This document shows, in pieces, positions 1 through 6,639 of a DNA stretch of 19,190 bases. How positions within the stretch are numbered: the first letter of the stretch is position 1; each line of letters opens with the position of its first letter. The notes below the pieces were generated by a model. That model was not told the origin of the DNA, did no database searches, and saw only the letters and a program-made list of their open reading frames with translations. The translations under genes were made by a program, and so were the position numbers. Origin of the DNA: Parabacteroides sp. (GTDB lineage: Bacteria; Bacteroidota; Bacteroidia; Bacteroidales; Tannerellaceae); the NCBI GenBank assembly GCA_020026285.1, contig JAHHQS010000071.1:1-19190 (forward strand), written 5' to 3'.

Positions 1-155
1 TTTCCATATCCTTAAAAGTTTGTAATTTTTGTGATAAAAGTGCTCTGTTTCTACTTTTATAATCTGATTTTTATTGTTATTGTTCATGGATACGTGAGAA
101 AAGTTTGTTTGTCGCGGATGATTATTGATTGGAATGGGTGAAATGGTGGATAAAA
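1..155. other. Intergenic edge, no gene seen
   Basis: No open reading frame with recognisable protein features and no clear promoter or hairpin is visible between the window edge and the terminator that starts at 156. The stretch is AT-rich. It may be the far flank of a neighbouring gene outside the window. Confidence 0.5.
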
Positions 156-195
156 AAAGTCAGTTAATGTCAATTTGATGACATTAACTGACTTT
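156..195 (-). terminator. Rho-independent terminator of the acyl-CoA ligase gene
   Basis: Perfect 17-bp inverted repeat (arms 156-172 and 179-195) with a 6-base loop. Read on the minus strand the stem is followed by a run of seven T (complement of 152-158). It lies about 60 bases past the stop codon of the minus-strand ligase gene, the expected place for its terminator. The stem is AT-rich but long and without mismatches. Confidence 0.85.
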
Positions 196-253
196 CAAGT
201 TTGTATGAATAAGGCTATTTATGAAAAATCAGTAGAAATCTGATTTGCAATTC

Positions 254-1924
254 CTATTGTAAGTTCTCATACAAATAGCGTTTGATACTCTTTTTCGGAG
301 TCTTTTCGAATTCTGTAGGATATAGAATAATAGATGTTACAGCTTCATAAGGAGCAACCAGTTTGTTTAATTCTTTTCTGTTTTGTTCCATGATTGCTGG
401 TAAATCTTCATGACTGACTCCTGTACTGTCTACTGTATCATAATCAGGATAAACTAGTCCGACCAGTTTTCCTCCTTCTCTTTCAACAATCAGACTCTCT
501 AATACGTATGGAAGATTATTTAATTTAGCTTCTATTTCTTCCGGATAAATGTTCTGTCCATTCGAACTTAGCAGCATAGTCTTGCTTCGGCCTCTGATAA
601 AAATACGGTTATCTTTATCAATTGTACCTAAATCTCCTGTTCTTAACCAGCCATCGTCAGTGAATACACTTTTGGTTATTTCTTCATTCTTATAATAACC
701 TTTCATGACATTCTCTCCTCTGACCTGAATTTCTCCTACTTTGTTGTATGGGTCTTCCGAATCGATGCGTACTTCCATGATTCCTTTTAATATTTGTCCG
801 CATGAAGTAGGTATATAATCTTTATGACTGTCATAACTGATCAGTGGCCCGCATTCAGTCATACCATAACCGATTGTATAAGGGAATTTGATCTTAGTAA
901 GGAAATCTGCTACTTCTTGATTCATAGCAGCACCACCAACGATAATTTCACGGAAATTACCTCCCATGGCGTTAGATAATTTTTTGCAAATCTGTGCATA
1001 TATACGTTCATTGAGTAAAGGAATGTTTAATGCAAATTTTAAAGTACGTTTACTTAATTGAGGAGCGATCATTTTCTTATAGATCTTTTCCAAAATTAAA
1101 GGAACGGTCAAAATAAGATTCGGCTTTACTTCTTCAAAGGCTTTTAATAAGATTTTTGGAGAAGGTAATTTACCCAATAAATATACATGTGCGCCAAATG
1201 CCATTGGAACCAGGAAGTTGAAAGCACAGCTATAGGCATGAGCTAACGGAAGAAAACATAGTTCTCGTTCTCCTCTGAATAAAACATCCAAAGTGCGTGC
1301 ATAAGTTACGTTTCCTGCCAAATTGTTACCGGTAAGCATAACTCCTTTACTAAAGCCGGTTGTTCCAGAAGTGTAATTTATTAAAACAACATTATTGTTA
1401 TCAATGTCGGCATATTTAATATCTTCACGAGTGAATCCGTTAGGATAAGTTGTCATGAATTTATTGTTCAGGTCTTTCATCAGTTTTTGGATGTTTTCTC
1501 CATCACGCTGATGTAAACAGTGGTAATCAGCTAAAGAAAATACAGCTCTGACTTCACTGATCTTTTCTTCTTCCAGAGAATCCCAAATTCGATCACTGAC
1601 GAACAACAAAACAGATTCAGAATGATTGATGATATGGTGAACATCATTCGGATTAAAATCTTGGAGAATTGGAACAATAATTGCGCCATATGTAACAGCA
1701 GCCATATAAACAACACACCAATTTGTACAGTCTCGGCCAATCAGTGCAATCTTGTCTCCTTGCTTAATCTGGCATTCTTTAAATAATATATGAAATTTAG
1801 CGATATCCTTTGCTACATCAGCAAAAGAAAACGTTTTCTGCTCTACGTAATCCGTTAATGCTGGTAAATCCCAGTTTTCTTTAAAACTGTTCTCGTAGAT
1901 TTTGATGAAATTTTCTTTAATCAT
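254..1924 (-). CDS. Long-chain acyl-CoA ligase / AMP-forming synthetase (FadD-like)
   Basis: Predicted to activate a carboxylic acid, most likely a medium- or long-chain fatty acid, with ATP to an acyl-adenylate and then to acyl-CoA in the cytoplasm. The 556 residues carry the ANL superfamily motifs in order: Thr/Ser/Gly-rich phosphate loop YTSGTTGFSKG (184-194), GYGMTECG (352-359), GWLRTGDLG (425-433), RGRSKTM (444-450), NIYPEEIE (458-465) and a C-terminal KTPKKSIKR (541-549). The last motif normally holds the catalytic lysine as GK; here the aligned position is Ser546 with lysines at 544 and 545. There is no signal peptide or membrane segment. The ATG start follows a good promoter match, and the gene stands alone between two terminators, so it is probably monocistronic. 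The acid used cannot be read from the sequence; a non-fatty aryl or branched acid remains possible. Confidence 0.9.
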   Translation of the reverse strand: MIKENFIKIYENSFKENWDLPALTDYVEQKTFSFADVAKDIAKFHILFKECQIKQGDKIALIGRDCTNWCVVYMAAVTYGAIIVPILQDFNPNDVHHIINHSESVLLFVSDRIWDSLEEEKISEVRAVFSLADYHCLHQRDGENIQKLMKDLNNKFMTTYPNGFTREDIKYADIDNNNVVLINYTSGTTGFSKGVMLTGNNLAGNVTYARTLDVLFRGERELCFLPLAHAYSCAFNFLVPMAFGAHVYLLGKLPSPKILLKAFEEVKPNLILTVPLILEKIYKKMIAPQLSKRTLKFALNIPLLNERIYAQICKKLSNAMGGNFREIIVGGAAMNQEVADFLTKIKFPYTIGYGMTECGPLISYDSHKDYIPTSCGQILKGIMEVRIDSEDPYNKVGEIQVRGENVMKGYYKNEEITKSVFTDDGWLRTGDLGTIDKDNRIFIRGRSKTMLLSSNGQNIYPEEIEAKLNNLPYVLESLIVEREGGKLVGLVYPDYDTVDSTGVSHEDLPAIMEQNRKELNKLVAPYEAVTSIILYPTEFEKTPKKSIKRYLYENLQ

Positions 1925-1948
1925 ATTCCAAATACAATGTTAGAGTTG

Positions 1949-1979
1949 CAAAGATATATCTTTTTTTAGATATAGGAAA
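1949..1979 (-). promoter_or_regulatory. Bacteroides-type promoter of the acyl-CoA ligase gene
   Basis: On the minus strand, TATCTTTG (complement of 1949-1956) matches the -7 consensus TAnnTTTG exactly. TTTC (complement of 1976-1979) lies 19 bases upstream as a -33 element. The predicted transcript start is about 20 bases before the ATG at 1924. Confidence 0.65.
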
Positions 1980-2028
1980 CTCGTAGTTTGGGCGTTAAGT
2001 CTTTCGAAATGTTAATTTTAAAAATAAA

Positions 2029-2059
2029 ACAGGGCCTCCTTTTTTTAAGAATGCCCTGT
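2029..2059 (-). terminator. Rho-independent terminator of the EF-G2 gene
   Basis: Arms ACAGGGC (2029-2035) and GCCCTGT (2053-2059) form a GC-containing stem; some extra pairing is possible in the A/T-rich loop. On the minus strand the stem is followed by TTTATTTTT. It begins 25 bases after the EF-G2 stop codon. Confidence 0.8.
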
Positions 2060-2083
2060 CTAAATGATTTATTATGATATCAG

Positions 2084-4240
2084 TTATTCTTCAGTCTGAG
2101 ATTCTTCGTAAGCCTTCAAAAGTTTTTCTTGAACATCAGAAGGAACTAGTTCGTAAGAAGCGAATTTCATTGTAAATGAAGCTCGACCTCCTGTAATTGA
2201 ACTCAAAGAAGTAGAGTAGTTAGACAATTCTTTTAAAGGAACTTTTGCTAACAGTTTTTCAAATCCTTTATCACTATTCATTCCCATGATTAATGCACGA
2301 CGACTTTGTAGGTCACTCATTACATCTCCCATGAAATCTGAAGGAACAGATACTTCAACATCATATACCGGTTCTAGAATCTTTGGCCCTGCTTCTTTAA
2401 ATGCAGCACTGAAAGCATTACGTCCAGCAAGCATAAACGAAATTTCGTTACTATCAACTGGGTGCATCTTTCCGTCGTATACACAAATACGAACGTCACG
2501 AGCATAAGATCCTGTCAAAGGGCCTTGTTCCATTCTTCCCATGATACCTTTTAGAATAGCCGGTAAGAAACGAGCATCGATTGCACCACCAACAATACAA
2601 TTGACAAACACTAATTTTCCGCCCCATTCCAAATTGATAGTTTGAGTATCACGAACATTCATCTTGTATTCCTGACCACCGAAACGATAAGTATCAGGTG
2701 CCGGCATACCTTCGAAATAAGGTTCAACGATTAAATGTACTTCTCCGAACTGACCTGCACCACCAGATTGCTTCTTGTGACGATAGTCTGCACGAGCAGC
2801 TTTAGTAATTGTTTCACGATAAGGAATCTTAGGTTCTAAGAATTCGATAGGTAATTTATCATTGTTTTCGATTCTCCATTTCAAAGTACGCAAATGGAAT
2901 TCTCCCTGGCCAGAAACAATAGTCTGTTTCAATTCTTTTGATTGTTCAACCAGCCATGTTGGATCTTCTTCGCGCATACGAGTCAAGATTTCCATCATCT
3001 TTTCAGCATCAGCTTCGTTGACTGGTTTAATAGCACGACGATATTTAGGATTGGGGAACTTGATAAAGTCGAAACGGTAATCACAATTCTTTCCATTCAG
3101 AGTGTTTCCGCGGCGAACGTCTTTTAATTTAACAGTTGCACCAATATCGCCGGCAACCATCTCTGAAACTTCGCTACGTGTCTGTCCGTCAGTAACGAAT
3201 AATTGAGCAATGCGTTCTTTAGAACCACGGTCTGCATTCAATAGATCTTCACCTGATTTAATCTTACCAGATAATACTTTGAAATATGAAACCTGACCAA
3301 TATGAGGTTCAATAGTTGTTTTGAAGAAGAATAAGCTTGTTGGGCCTTCTGAATCTGGAGTAACTTCAACACCTTCGGTTGTAACCAGACGAGGCATTTT
3401 GTCTGTACAAGGAACAACGTTTCCTAAGAATTCCAATGTACGACGGACACACATATCACGACCTGCGCATACACAGAAAACAGGGAACATATCACGAGTA
3501 ACCAGGCCTGCACGGATTCCAGCACGCATATCGTCTTCGCTTAGAGTTCCTTCTTCGAAGAATTTTTCCATCAAAACATCATCATGTTCTGCTGCAGATT
3601 CTACCAATGCTTTATGAAGTTCCATCGCTTTTTCACTTTCTTCTTCTGGAATTTCCAAAACATCAGGAACACCACCTTCTGGTTTCCAACGATACATCTT
3701 CATTTTCAATACATCGACAACAGCATTGAAAGAAGCTCCGCAAGTAATAGGATATTGAATAGGGACAATCTTACTTCCCCATTGTTCTTGTAATTGTGCA
3801 ATAGTTCCATCATAGTCAGCTTTTTCATTATCCAGCTGATTAACTACGAAAATAACAGGTTTGTGGAATTGTTCTGTATATCTAAATTGATTAACGGTAC
3901 CAACTTCAACTCCATATTGAGCATTTAATACCATTAAAGCAGTATCTGTAACGTTTAAAGCAGAAACAGCTCCACCAATAAAATCATCAGAACCAGGACA
4001 GTCAATGAAATTTAATTTACGGTCTTGCCATTCTACACTAAAAACGGTCGAGAAAACAGAGTATCCATACTCCTTCTCAACCGGGAAATAGTCGCAAACT
4101 GTATTTTTACTTTCAACATTACCGCGACGTTTTATAATGCCACCCTCGAAAAGCATTGCTTCAGCGAGAGTGGTTTTCCCAGAGCCAGAACTACCTAAAA
4201 TTGAAATATTCTTGATTTCGTTAGTTTGATATACTTTCAT
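2084..4240 (-). CDS. fusA2: Elongation factor G paralog EF-G2, altered GTPase motifs
   Basis: A 718-residue translational GTPase homologue with all five EF-G domains: G domain about 1-270, beta-barrel domain II about 300-390, domain III about 400-470, domain IV beginning near IPYRETITKA, and C-terminal domain V (PVYDVEVSVPSDFMGDVMSDL). The P-loop is GSSGSGKTT (16-24) and NQLD (134-137) replaces NKxD. The G3 motif, DTPGHVDF in canonical EF-G, reads DCPGSDDF (80-87), so the catalytic histidine is Ser84. The switch I signature ERGITI reads EYGYSV (57-62). These changes match the EF-G2 branch. From memory, Bacteroides thetaiotaomicron EF-G2 is reported to support translation without GTP hydrolysis during carbon starvation and to be under control of the regulator Cur. 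That role here is inferred from the shared substitutions. The gene has its own terminator and is divergent from hemW; a perfect palindrome lies 45 bases upstream. A tetracycline ribosomal protection protein was considered but the G2/G3 changes argue against it. Confidence 0.88.
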   Translation of the reverse strand: MKVYQTNEIKNISILGSSGSGKTTLAEAMLFEGGIIKRRGNVESKNTVCDYFPVEKEYGYSVFSTVFSVEWQDRKLNFIDCPGSDDFIGGAVSALNVTDTALMVLNAQYGVEVGTVNQFRYTEQFHKPVIFVVNQLDNEKADYDGTIAQLQEQWGSKIVPIQYPITCGASFNAVVDVLKMKMYRWKPEGGVPDVLEIPEEESEKAMELHKALVESAAEHDDVLMEKFFEEGTLSEDDMRAGIRAGLVTRDMFPVFCVCAGRDMCVRRTLEFLGNVVPCTDKMPRLVTTEGVEVTPDSEGPTSLFFFKTTIEPHIGQVSYFKVLSGKIKSGEDLLNADRGSKERIAQLFVTDGQTRSEVSEMVAGDIGATVKLKDVRRGNTLNGKNCDYRFDFIKFPNPKYRRAIKPVNEADAEKMMEILTRMREEDPTWLVEQSKELKQTIVSGQGEFHLRTLKWRIENNDKLPIEFLEPKIPYRETITKAARADYRHKKQSGGAGQFGEVHLIVEPYFEGMPAPDTYRFGGQEYKMNVRDTQTINLEWGGKLVFVNCIVGGAIDARFLPAILKGIMGRMEQGPLTGSYARDVRICVYDGKMHPVDSNEISFMLAGRNAFSAAFKEAGPKILEPVYDVEVSVPSDFMGDVMSDLQSRRALIMGMNSDKGFEKLLAKVPLKELSNYSTSLSSITGGRASFTMKFASYELVPSDVQEKLLKAYEESQTEE

Positions 4241-4284
4241 TTTGATATCAGGTATTTAGAGGTTTAACATTAATATAGATATAT

Positions 4285-4303
4285 GTGACATTCTGAATGT
4301 CAC
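4285..4303. promoter_or_regulatory. Perfect 19-bp palindrome upstream of fusA2
   Basis: GTGACATTC-T-GAATGTCAC is a perfect inverted repeat, arms of 9 bp around one base. It lies in the fusA2-hemW gap, 45 bases before the fusA2 ATG. Flanking bases give TGTGA and TCACG half-sites spaced 11 apart, which resembles a CRP-family operator but with wider spacing than the E. coli site. It could instead be a leader hairpin if transcription starts upstream of it. Confidence 0.5.
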
Positions 4304-4308
4304 GACCG

Positions 4309-4338
4309 CAAATTAGAAATACTTACTGAGAAAAGCAA
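4309..4338 (-). promoter_or_regulatory. Possible fusA2 promoter (weak match)
   Basis: On the minus strand, TTG (complement of 4336-4338), 20 bases, then TAATTTG (complement of 4309-4315). The -7 element is one base short of TAnnTTTG. If used, transcription would begin near 4300 and the 19-bp palindrome would overlap the start site. A weak core promoter is what an activator-dependent gene would show. Confidence 0.3.
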
Positions 4339-4431
4339 TTTATTATATCATGTTTGATAACATCGCTTTGTAGCAGCCGCTAATTGAAAAATTGGAAAGT
4401 GAGGCTGAAAAAATAAATGTAATATTTAAAG

Positions 4432-4463
4432 TTTACGTGAAATGTTCAATTTACTTATCTTTG
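4432..4463 (+). promoter_or_regulatory. Bacteroides-type promoter of hemW
   Basis: TTTA (4432-4435), a 20-base spacer, then TATCTTTG (4456-4463), an exact TAnnTTTG match. The predicted transcript start near 4470 lies about 20 bases before the chosen hemW ATG. The reading frame stays open back to 4392, but an ATG there would precede this promoter, so the upstream extension is unlikely to be translated. Confidence 0.65.
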
Positions 4464-4490
4464 TTTGTAAATAAAAATTTAATGAGTCGT

Positions 4491-5618
4491 ATGGCTGGCC
4501 TTTATATACATGTTCCATTTTGTCAGAAAAGATGTTTGTATTGTGATTTCTATTCAAATACAAATATGTCTTATAAAGAATCTTACTTGAAAGCATTACT
4601 CCAAGAAATGGAACTTCGTAAAGATTATATTGAAGGAGAAATTCTCGAAACCATCTATTTGGGAGGAGGAACACCTTCTCAATTATCGATAAAAGATTTA
4701 TCTGAAATTTTTGATGCTATTTATAAAAATTATTCTGTAGCATCTGATATGGAGATAACAATGGAAGCTAATCCGGATGATATGTCTGCTGAATACGTTT
4801 CTTCGCTACGTTCATTACCCGTTAATCGGATTAGTATGGGAGTCCAGAGTTTTGCTCAAGAAGATTTGACCTTTTTAAATCGGCGACATGATCGGGAAGA
4901 GGCCATTCAGGCTGTTCGCTATTGTAAAGAAAACGGATTTAATAATATCAGTCTGGATTTGATATATGGTCTGCCGGGACAGACTCCGGAAAAGTGGAAA
5001 AGAAATTTAGACGAAATAATAAGTTTGGATATTCCTCATATTTCTGCTTATCATTTGATATATGAGGAAGGAACAGCTTTGTACAAACTTTGGGAAGCAG
5101 GCAAGATTAAGCAGATTGATGAGGATGTCAGTTTGGACTTGTTCATGATATTAATAGATAGACTTCGAAGTGAAGGTTATGAACACTATGAAATATCCAA
5201 TTTTGCTCTTCCTGGAAAATATTCCCGTCATAATAGCTCTTATTGGTTGGGAAAAAAATATTTGGGATTGGGTCCTTCGGCTCATTCTTATGATGGAAAG
5301 GAGAGAGAATGGAATGTTGCTTCCTTACCAGACTGGATAAAAGGTATAAAAGAGAGAAAACCTGATGTTGAAAGAGAAATATTGGACTTGGATACTCGAT
5401 ATAATGATTATATCGTTACTCGTTTGCGAACCATGTGGGGAATTGATTTGGACGAAGTGTTATTATTGTATGGAAAAGAGAAGCTAAATTATTGTTTGAA
5501 AATTTCAGAACGATATATAAAAGATAAATTACTGATACAAAAAGACAGAAAATTAACATTATCAAAAGATGGAATCTTTATTTCTGATGGAATTATGAGT
5601 GACTTGCTTTGGACATGA
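4491..5618 (+). CDS. hemW: HemW-like radical SAM heme chaperone
   Basis: A cytoplasmic radical S-adenosylmethionine protein of the HemN/HemW family. From the chosen start it has 375 residues, close to E. coli HemW (378) and shorter than coproporphyrinogen dehydrogenase HemN. The N-terminus MAGLYIHVPFCQKRCLYCDF places the 4Fe-4S cysteines at 11, 15 and 18 (CxxxCxxC). LGGGTPS (57-63), the GVQSF segment, GLPGQT and the C-terminal RHNSSYWLGKKYLGLGPSAHSYDG segment are HemW hallmarks. Family members bind heme and deliver it to respiratory enzymes; many are mislabelled as oxygen-independent coproporphyrinogen oxidase. The start at 4491 follows family convention; an in-frame ATG at 4482 would add three residues. 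The gene is divergent from fusA2 and seems monocistronic. Confidence 0.88.
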   Translation: MAGLYIHVPFCQKRCLYCDFYSNTNMSYKESYLKALLQEMELRKDYIEGEILETIYLGGGTPSQLSIKDLSEIFDAIYKNYSVASDMEITMEANPDDMSAEYVSSLRSLPVNRISMGVQSFAQEDLTFLNRRHDREEAIQAVRYCKENGFNNISLDLIYGLPGQTPEKWKRNLDEIISLDIPHISAYHLIYEEGTALYKLWEAGKIKQIDEDVSLDLFMILIDRLRSEGYEHYEISNFALPGKYSRHNSSYWLGKKYLGLGPSAHSYDGKEREWNVASLPDWIKGIKERKPDVEREILDLDTRYNDYIVTRLRTMWGIDLDEVLLLYGKEKLNYCLKISERYIKDKLLIQKDRKLTLSKDGIFISDGIMSDLLWT

Positions 5619-5706
5619 TTCCTTGACGAAATAGCCGTTTTGTTGTACAAACTTCGAGTTTAAGAGTATATTTTTTGCACAATTTAAAGAAAAATGTGTT
5701 ATAACT

Positions 5707-5739
5707 TTTGGTTTATTAAAAAACAATTCTTTATATTTG
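5707..5739 (+). promoter_or_regulatory. Promoter of the zeta-like kinase operon
   Basis: TTTG (5707-5710), a 21-base spacer, then TATATTTG (5732-5739): both elements match the Bacteroides consensus exactly. The predicted transcript start near 5746 gives a leader of only about 14 bases before the GTG at 5760, and an in-frame stop at 5745-5747 rules out an earlier start. Confidence 0.7.
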
Positions 5740-5759
5740 CGCAGTAAAAAACAGAAAAA

Positions 5760-6335
5760 GTGCCTTATTTATATATAATAGCGGGTTGTAATGGAGCTGG
5801 CAAAACAACAGCTTCTTTCACAATATTACCGGAAATGCTTAAATGTAAGGAATTCGTTAATTCTGATGAGATAGCTAAAGGTCTATCTCCTTTTAATGCT
5901 GATAGCATTGCGGTTGCTGTTGAAGCAAGTCGTATTATGTATAAACGAATAAAGGAGCTTATTGCATCGGGTAAAACCTTTGCAATGGAGACGACACTAG
6001 CTACGAGATCAGTTGCAAACTTGATCAAGGAAGCCCAAAAGGAAGGTTATTACGTTACATTATTGTATTTCTGGCTCAATACGCCGGAATTAGCAATTGA
6101 GCGTGTCAAAATGAGGGTCGCCGCAGGCGGTCATAATATTCCGGAGATGACAATACGTCGTAGATATAGAGCCGGTATACATAATCTATTTGAATTATAT
6201 CTTCCTATTTGTGATTACTGGATGATTACAGATAATTCTATGACTCCGATGGAAGTTATTGCCAAAGGATTCAAAAATGAAAAAAAAGAAATATTCAATC
6301 AGGTTATTTATCATAAACTTGAAAGTCATGAGTGA
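5760..6335 (+). CDS. Zeta-toxin-like P-loop kinase (COG4185 type)
   Basis: A 191-residue P-loop phosphotransferase of the zeta-toxin/UDP-GlcNAc-kinase group, starting at GTG. The Walker A is GCNGAGKTT (9-17). NSDEIAKGLSP (34-44) includes Asp36 in the position of the zeta catalytic aspartate. AMETTLA (75-81) matches the conserved ETT segment. ERVKMRVAAGGHNIP (114-128) followed by TIRRRY (131-136) is the arginine-rich lid with the GGH motif typical of chromosomal COG4185 proteins. No signal peptide or membrane segment is seen. Classic zeta toxins are about 270 residues and phosphorylate UDP-N-acetylglucosamine, blocking peptidoglycan synthesis; this short branch is less studied and its substrate is not known to me. 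Its last 8 bases overlap the next small gene in another frame, so the two are co-translated. Toxin function is an inference; a housekeeping small-molecule kinase is the alternative. Confidence 0.8.
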   Translation: MPYLYIIAGCNGAGKTTASFTILPEMLKCKEFVNSDEIAKGLSPFNADSIAVAVEASRIMYKRIKELIASGKTFAMETTLATRSVANLIKEAQKEGYYVTLLYFWLNTPELAIERVKMRVAAGGHNIPEMTIRRRYRAGIHNLFELYLPICDYWMITDNSMTPMEVIAKGFKNEKKEIFNQVIYHKLESHE

Positions 6336-6498
6336 ACAGGAACTTAGAGAATTCGAAGAAAATATTGTAAAAGGAGCGAATGTCGCTTTTCAGCGTTTAG
6401 TTAGTCAGAAAAAGAAAGAAGACGGTGAATTAGTTTTTTCTCGTAATGGTCATATCTTTAGAGTAAAGGCTTCAGACCTTGATAAAGTTATGTTTTAA
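6328..6498 (+). CDS. Small protein paired with the zeta-like kinase, function unknown
   Basis: A 56-residue charged protein whose ATG overlaps the end of the kinase gene by 8 bases. The N-terminal part (SEQELREFEENIVKGANVAFQRLVSQKK) should form one or two amphipathic helices, and the C-terminal part (GELVFSRNGHIFRVKASDL) looks like a beta hairpin. I recognise no family. The frame is open further upstream to an ATG at 6259, but that would lie deep inside the kinase gene, so the overlapping start is preferred. The tight coupling suggests a cognate partner, for example an antitoxin or regulator, in kinase-first order, the reverse of epsilon-zeta and PezA-PezT. The pairing is seen; the antitoxin role is conjecture. 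Confidence 0.6.
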   Translation: MSEQELREFEENIVKGANVAFQRLVSQKKKEDGELVFSRNGHIFRVKASDLDKVMF

Positions 6499-6592
6499 GT
6501 ATTCTCAGGAATCAAAAAACCACTGTATTGTAAGTAAAAACGGATAGTTAATTGAAAATGCTATAAACTATACGCATTTAAAGAAAAAATAT

Positions 6593-6630
6593 ACAAAAAG
6601 ATCCAATCTTAATAGATTGGATCTTTTTGT
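6593..6630. terminator. Bidirectional terminator between kinase operon and S46 peptidase gene
   Basis: Perfect 17-bp stem (arms 6593-6609 and 6614-6630) with a 4-base loop TAAT. The outer part is A-rich on the left and T-rich on the right, so it gives a U-run in both directions. It can end the plus-strand kinase operon and the minus-strand peptidase gene, whose stop codon is 10 bases away. Confidence 0.85.
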
Positions 6631-6639
6631 TTCTATGGG

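Noticed and set aside
2084..4240. Tetracycline-resistance ribosomal protection protein (TetM/TetQ type)
   Set aside because: Those proteins keep DTPGHxDF and RGITI; this one has DCPGSDDF and EYGYSV and fits the EF-G2 branch.
4392..4490. N-terminal extension of hemW from the ATG at 4392
   Set aside because: A consensus promoter (TATCTTTG at 4456-4463) lies inside it, the extension has no family similarity, and HemW proteins start at MAGLYIHxPFC.
5649..5661. Small hairpin AAACT-TCG-AGTTT after hemW, possible terminator
   Set aside because: Only a 5-bp AT-rich stem with the T-run not directly adjacent; too weak to call.
6259..6327. Upstream start of the small partner protein
   Set aside because: It would lie far inside the kinase gene; the lysine-rich residues look like an out-of-frame reading of that gene, while the ATG at 6328 gives normal stop-start overlap.
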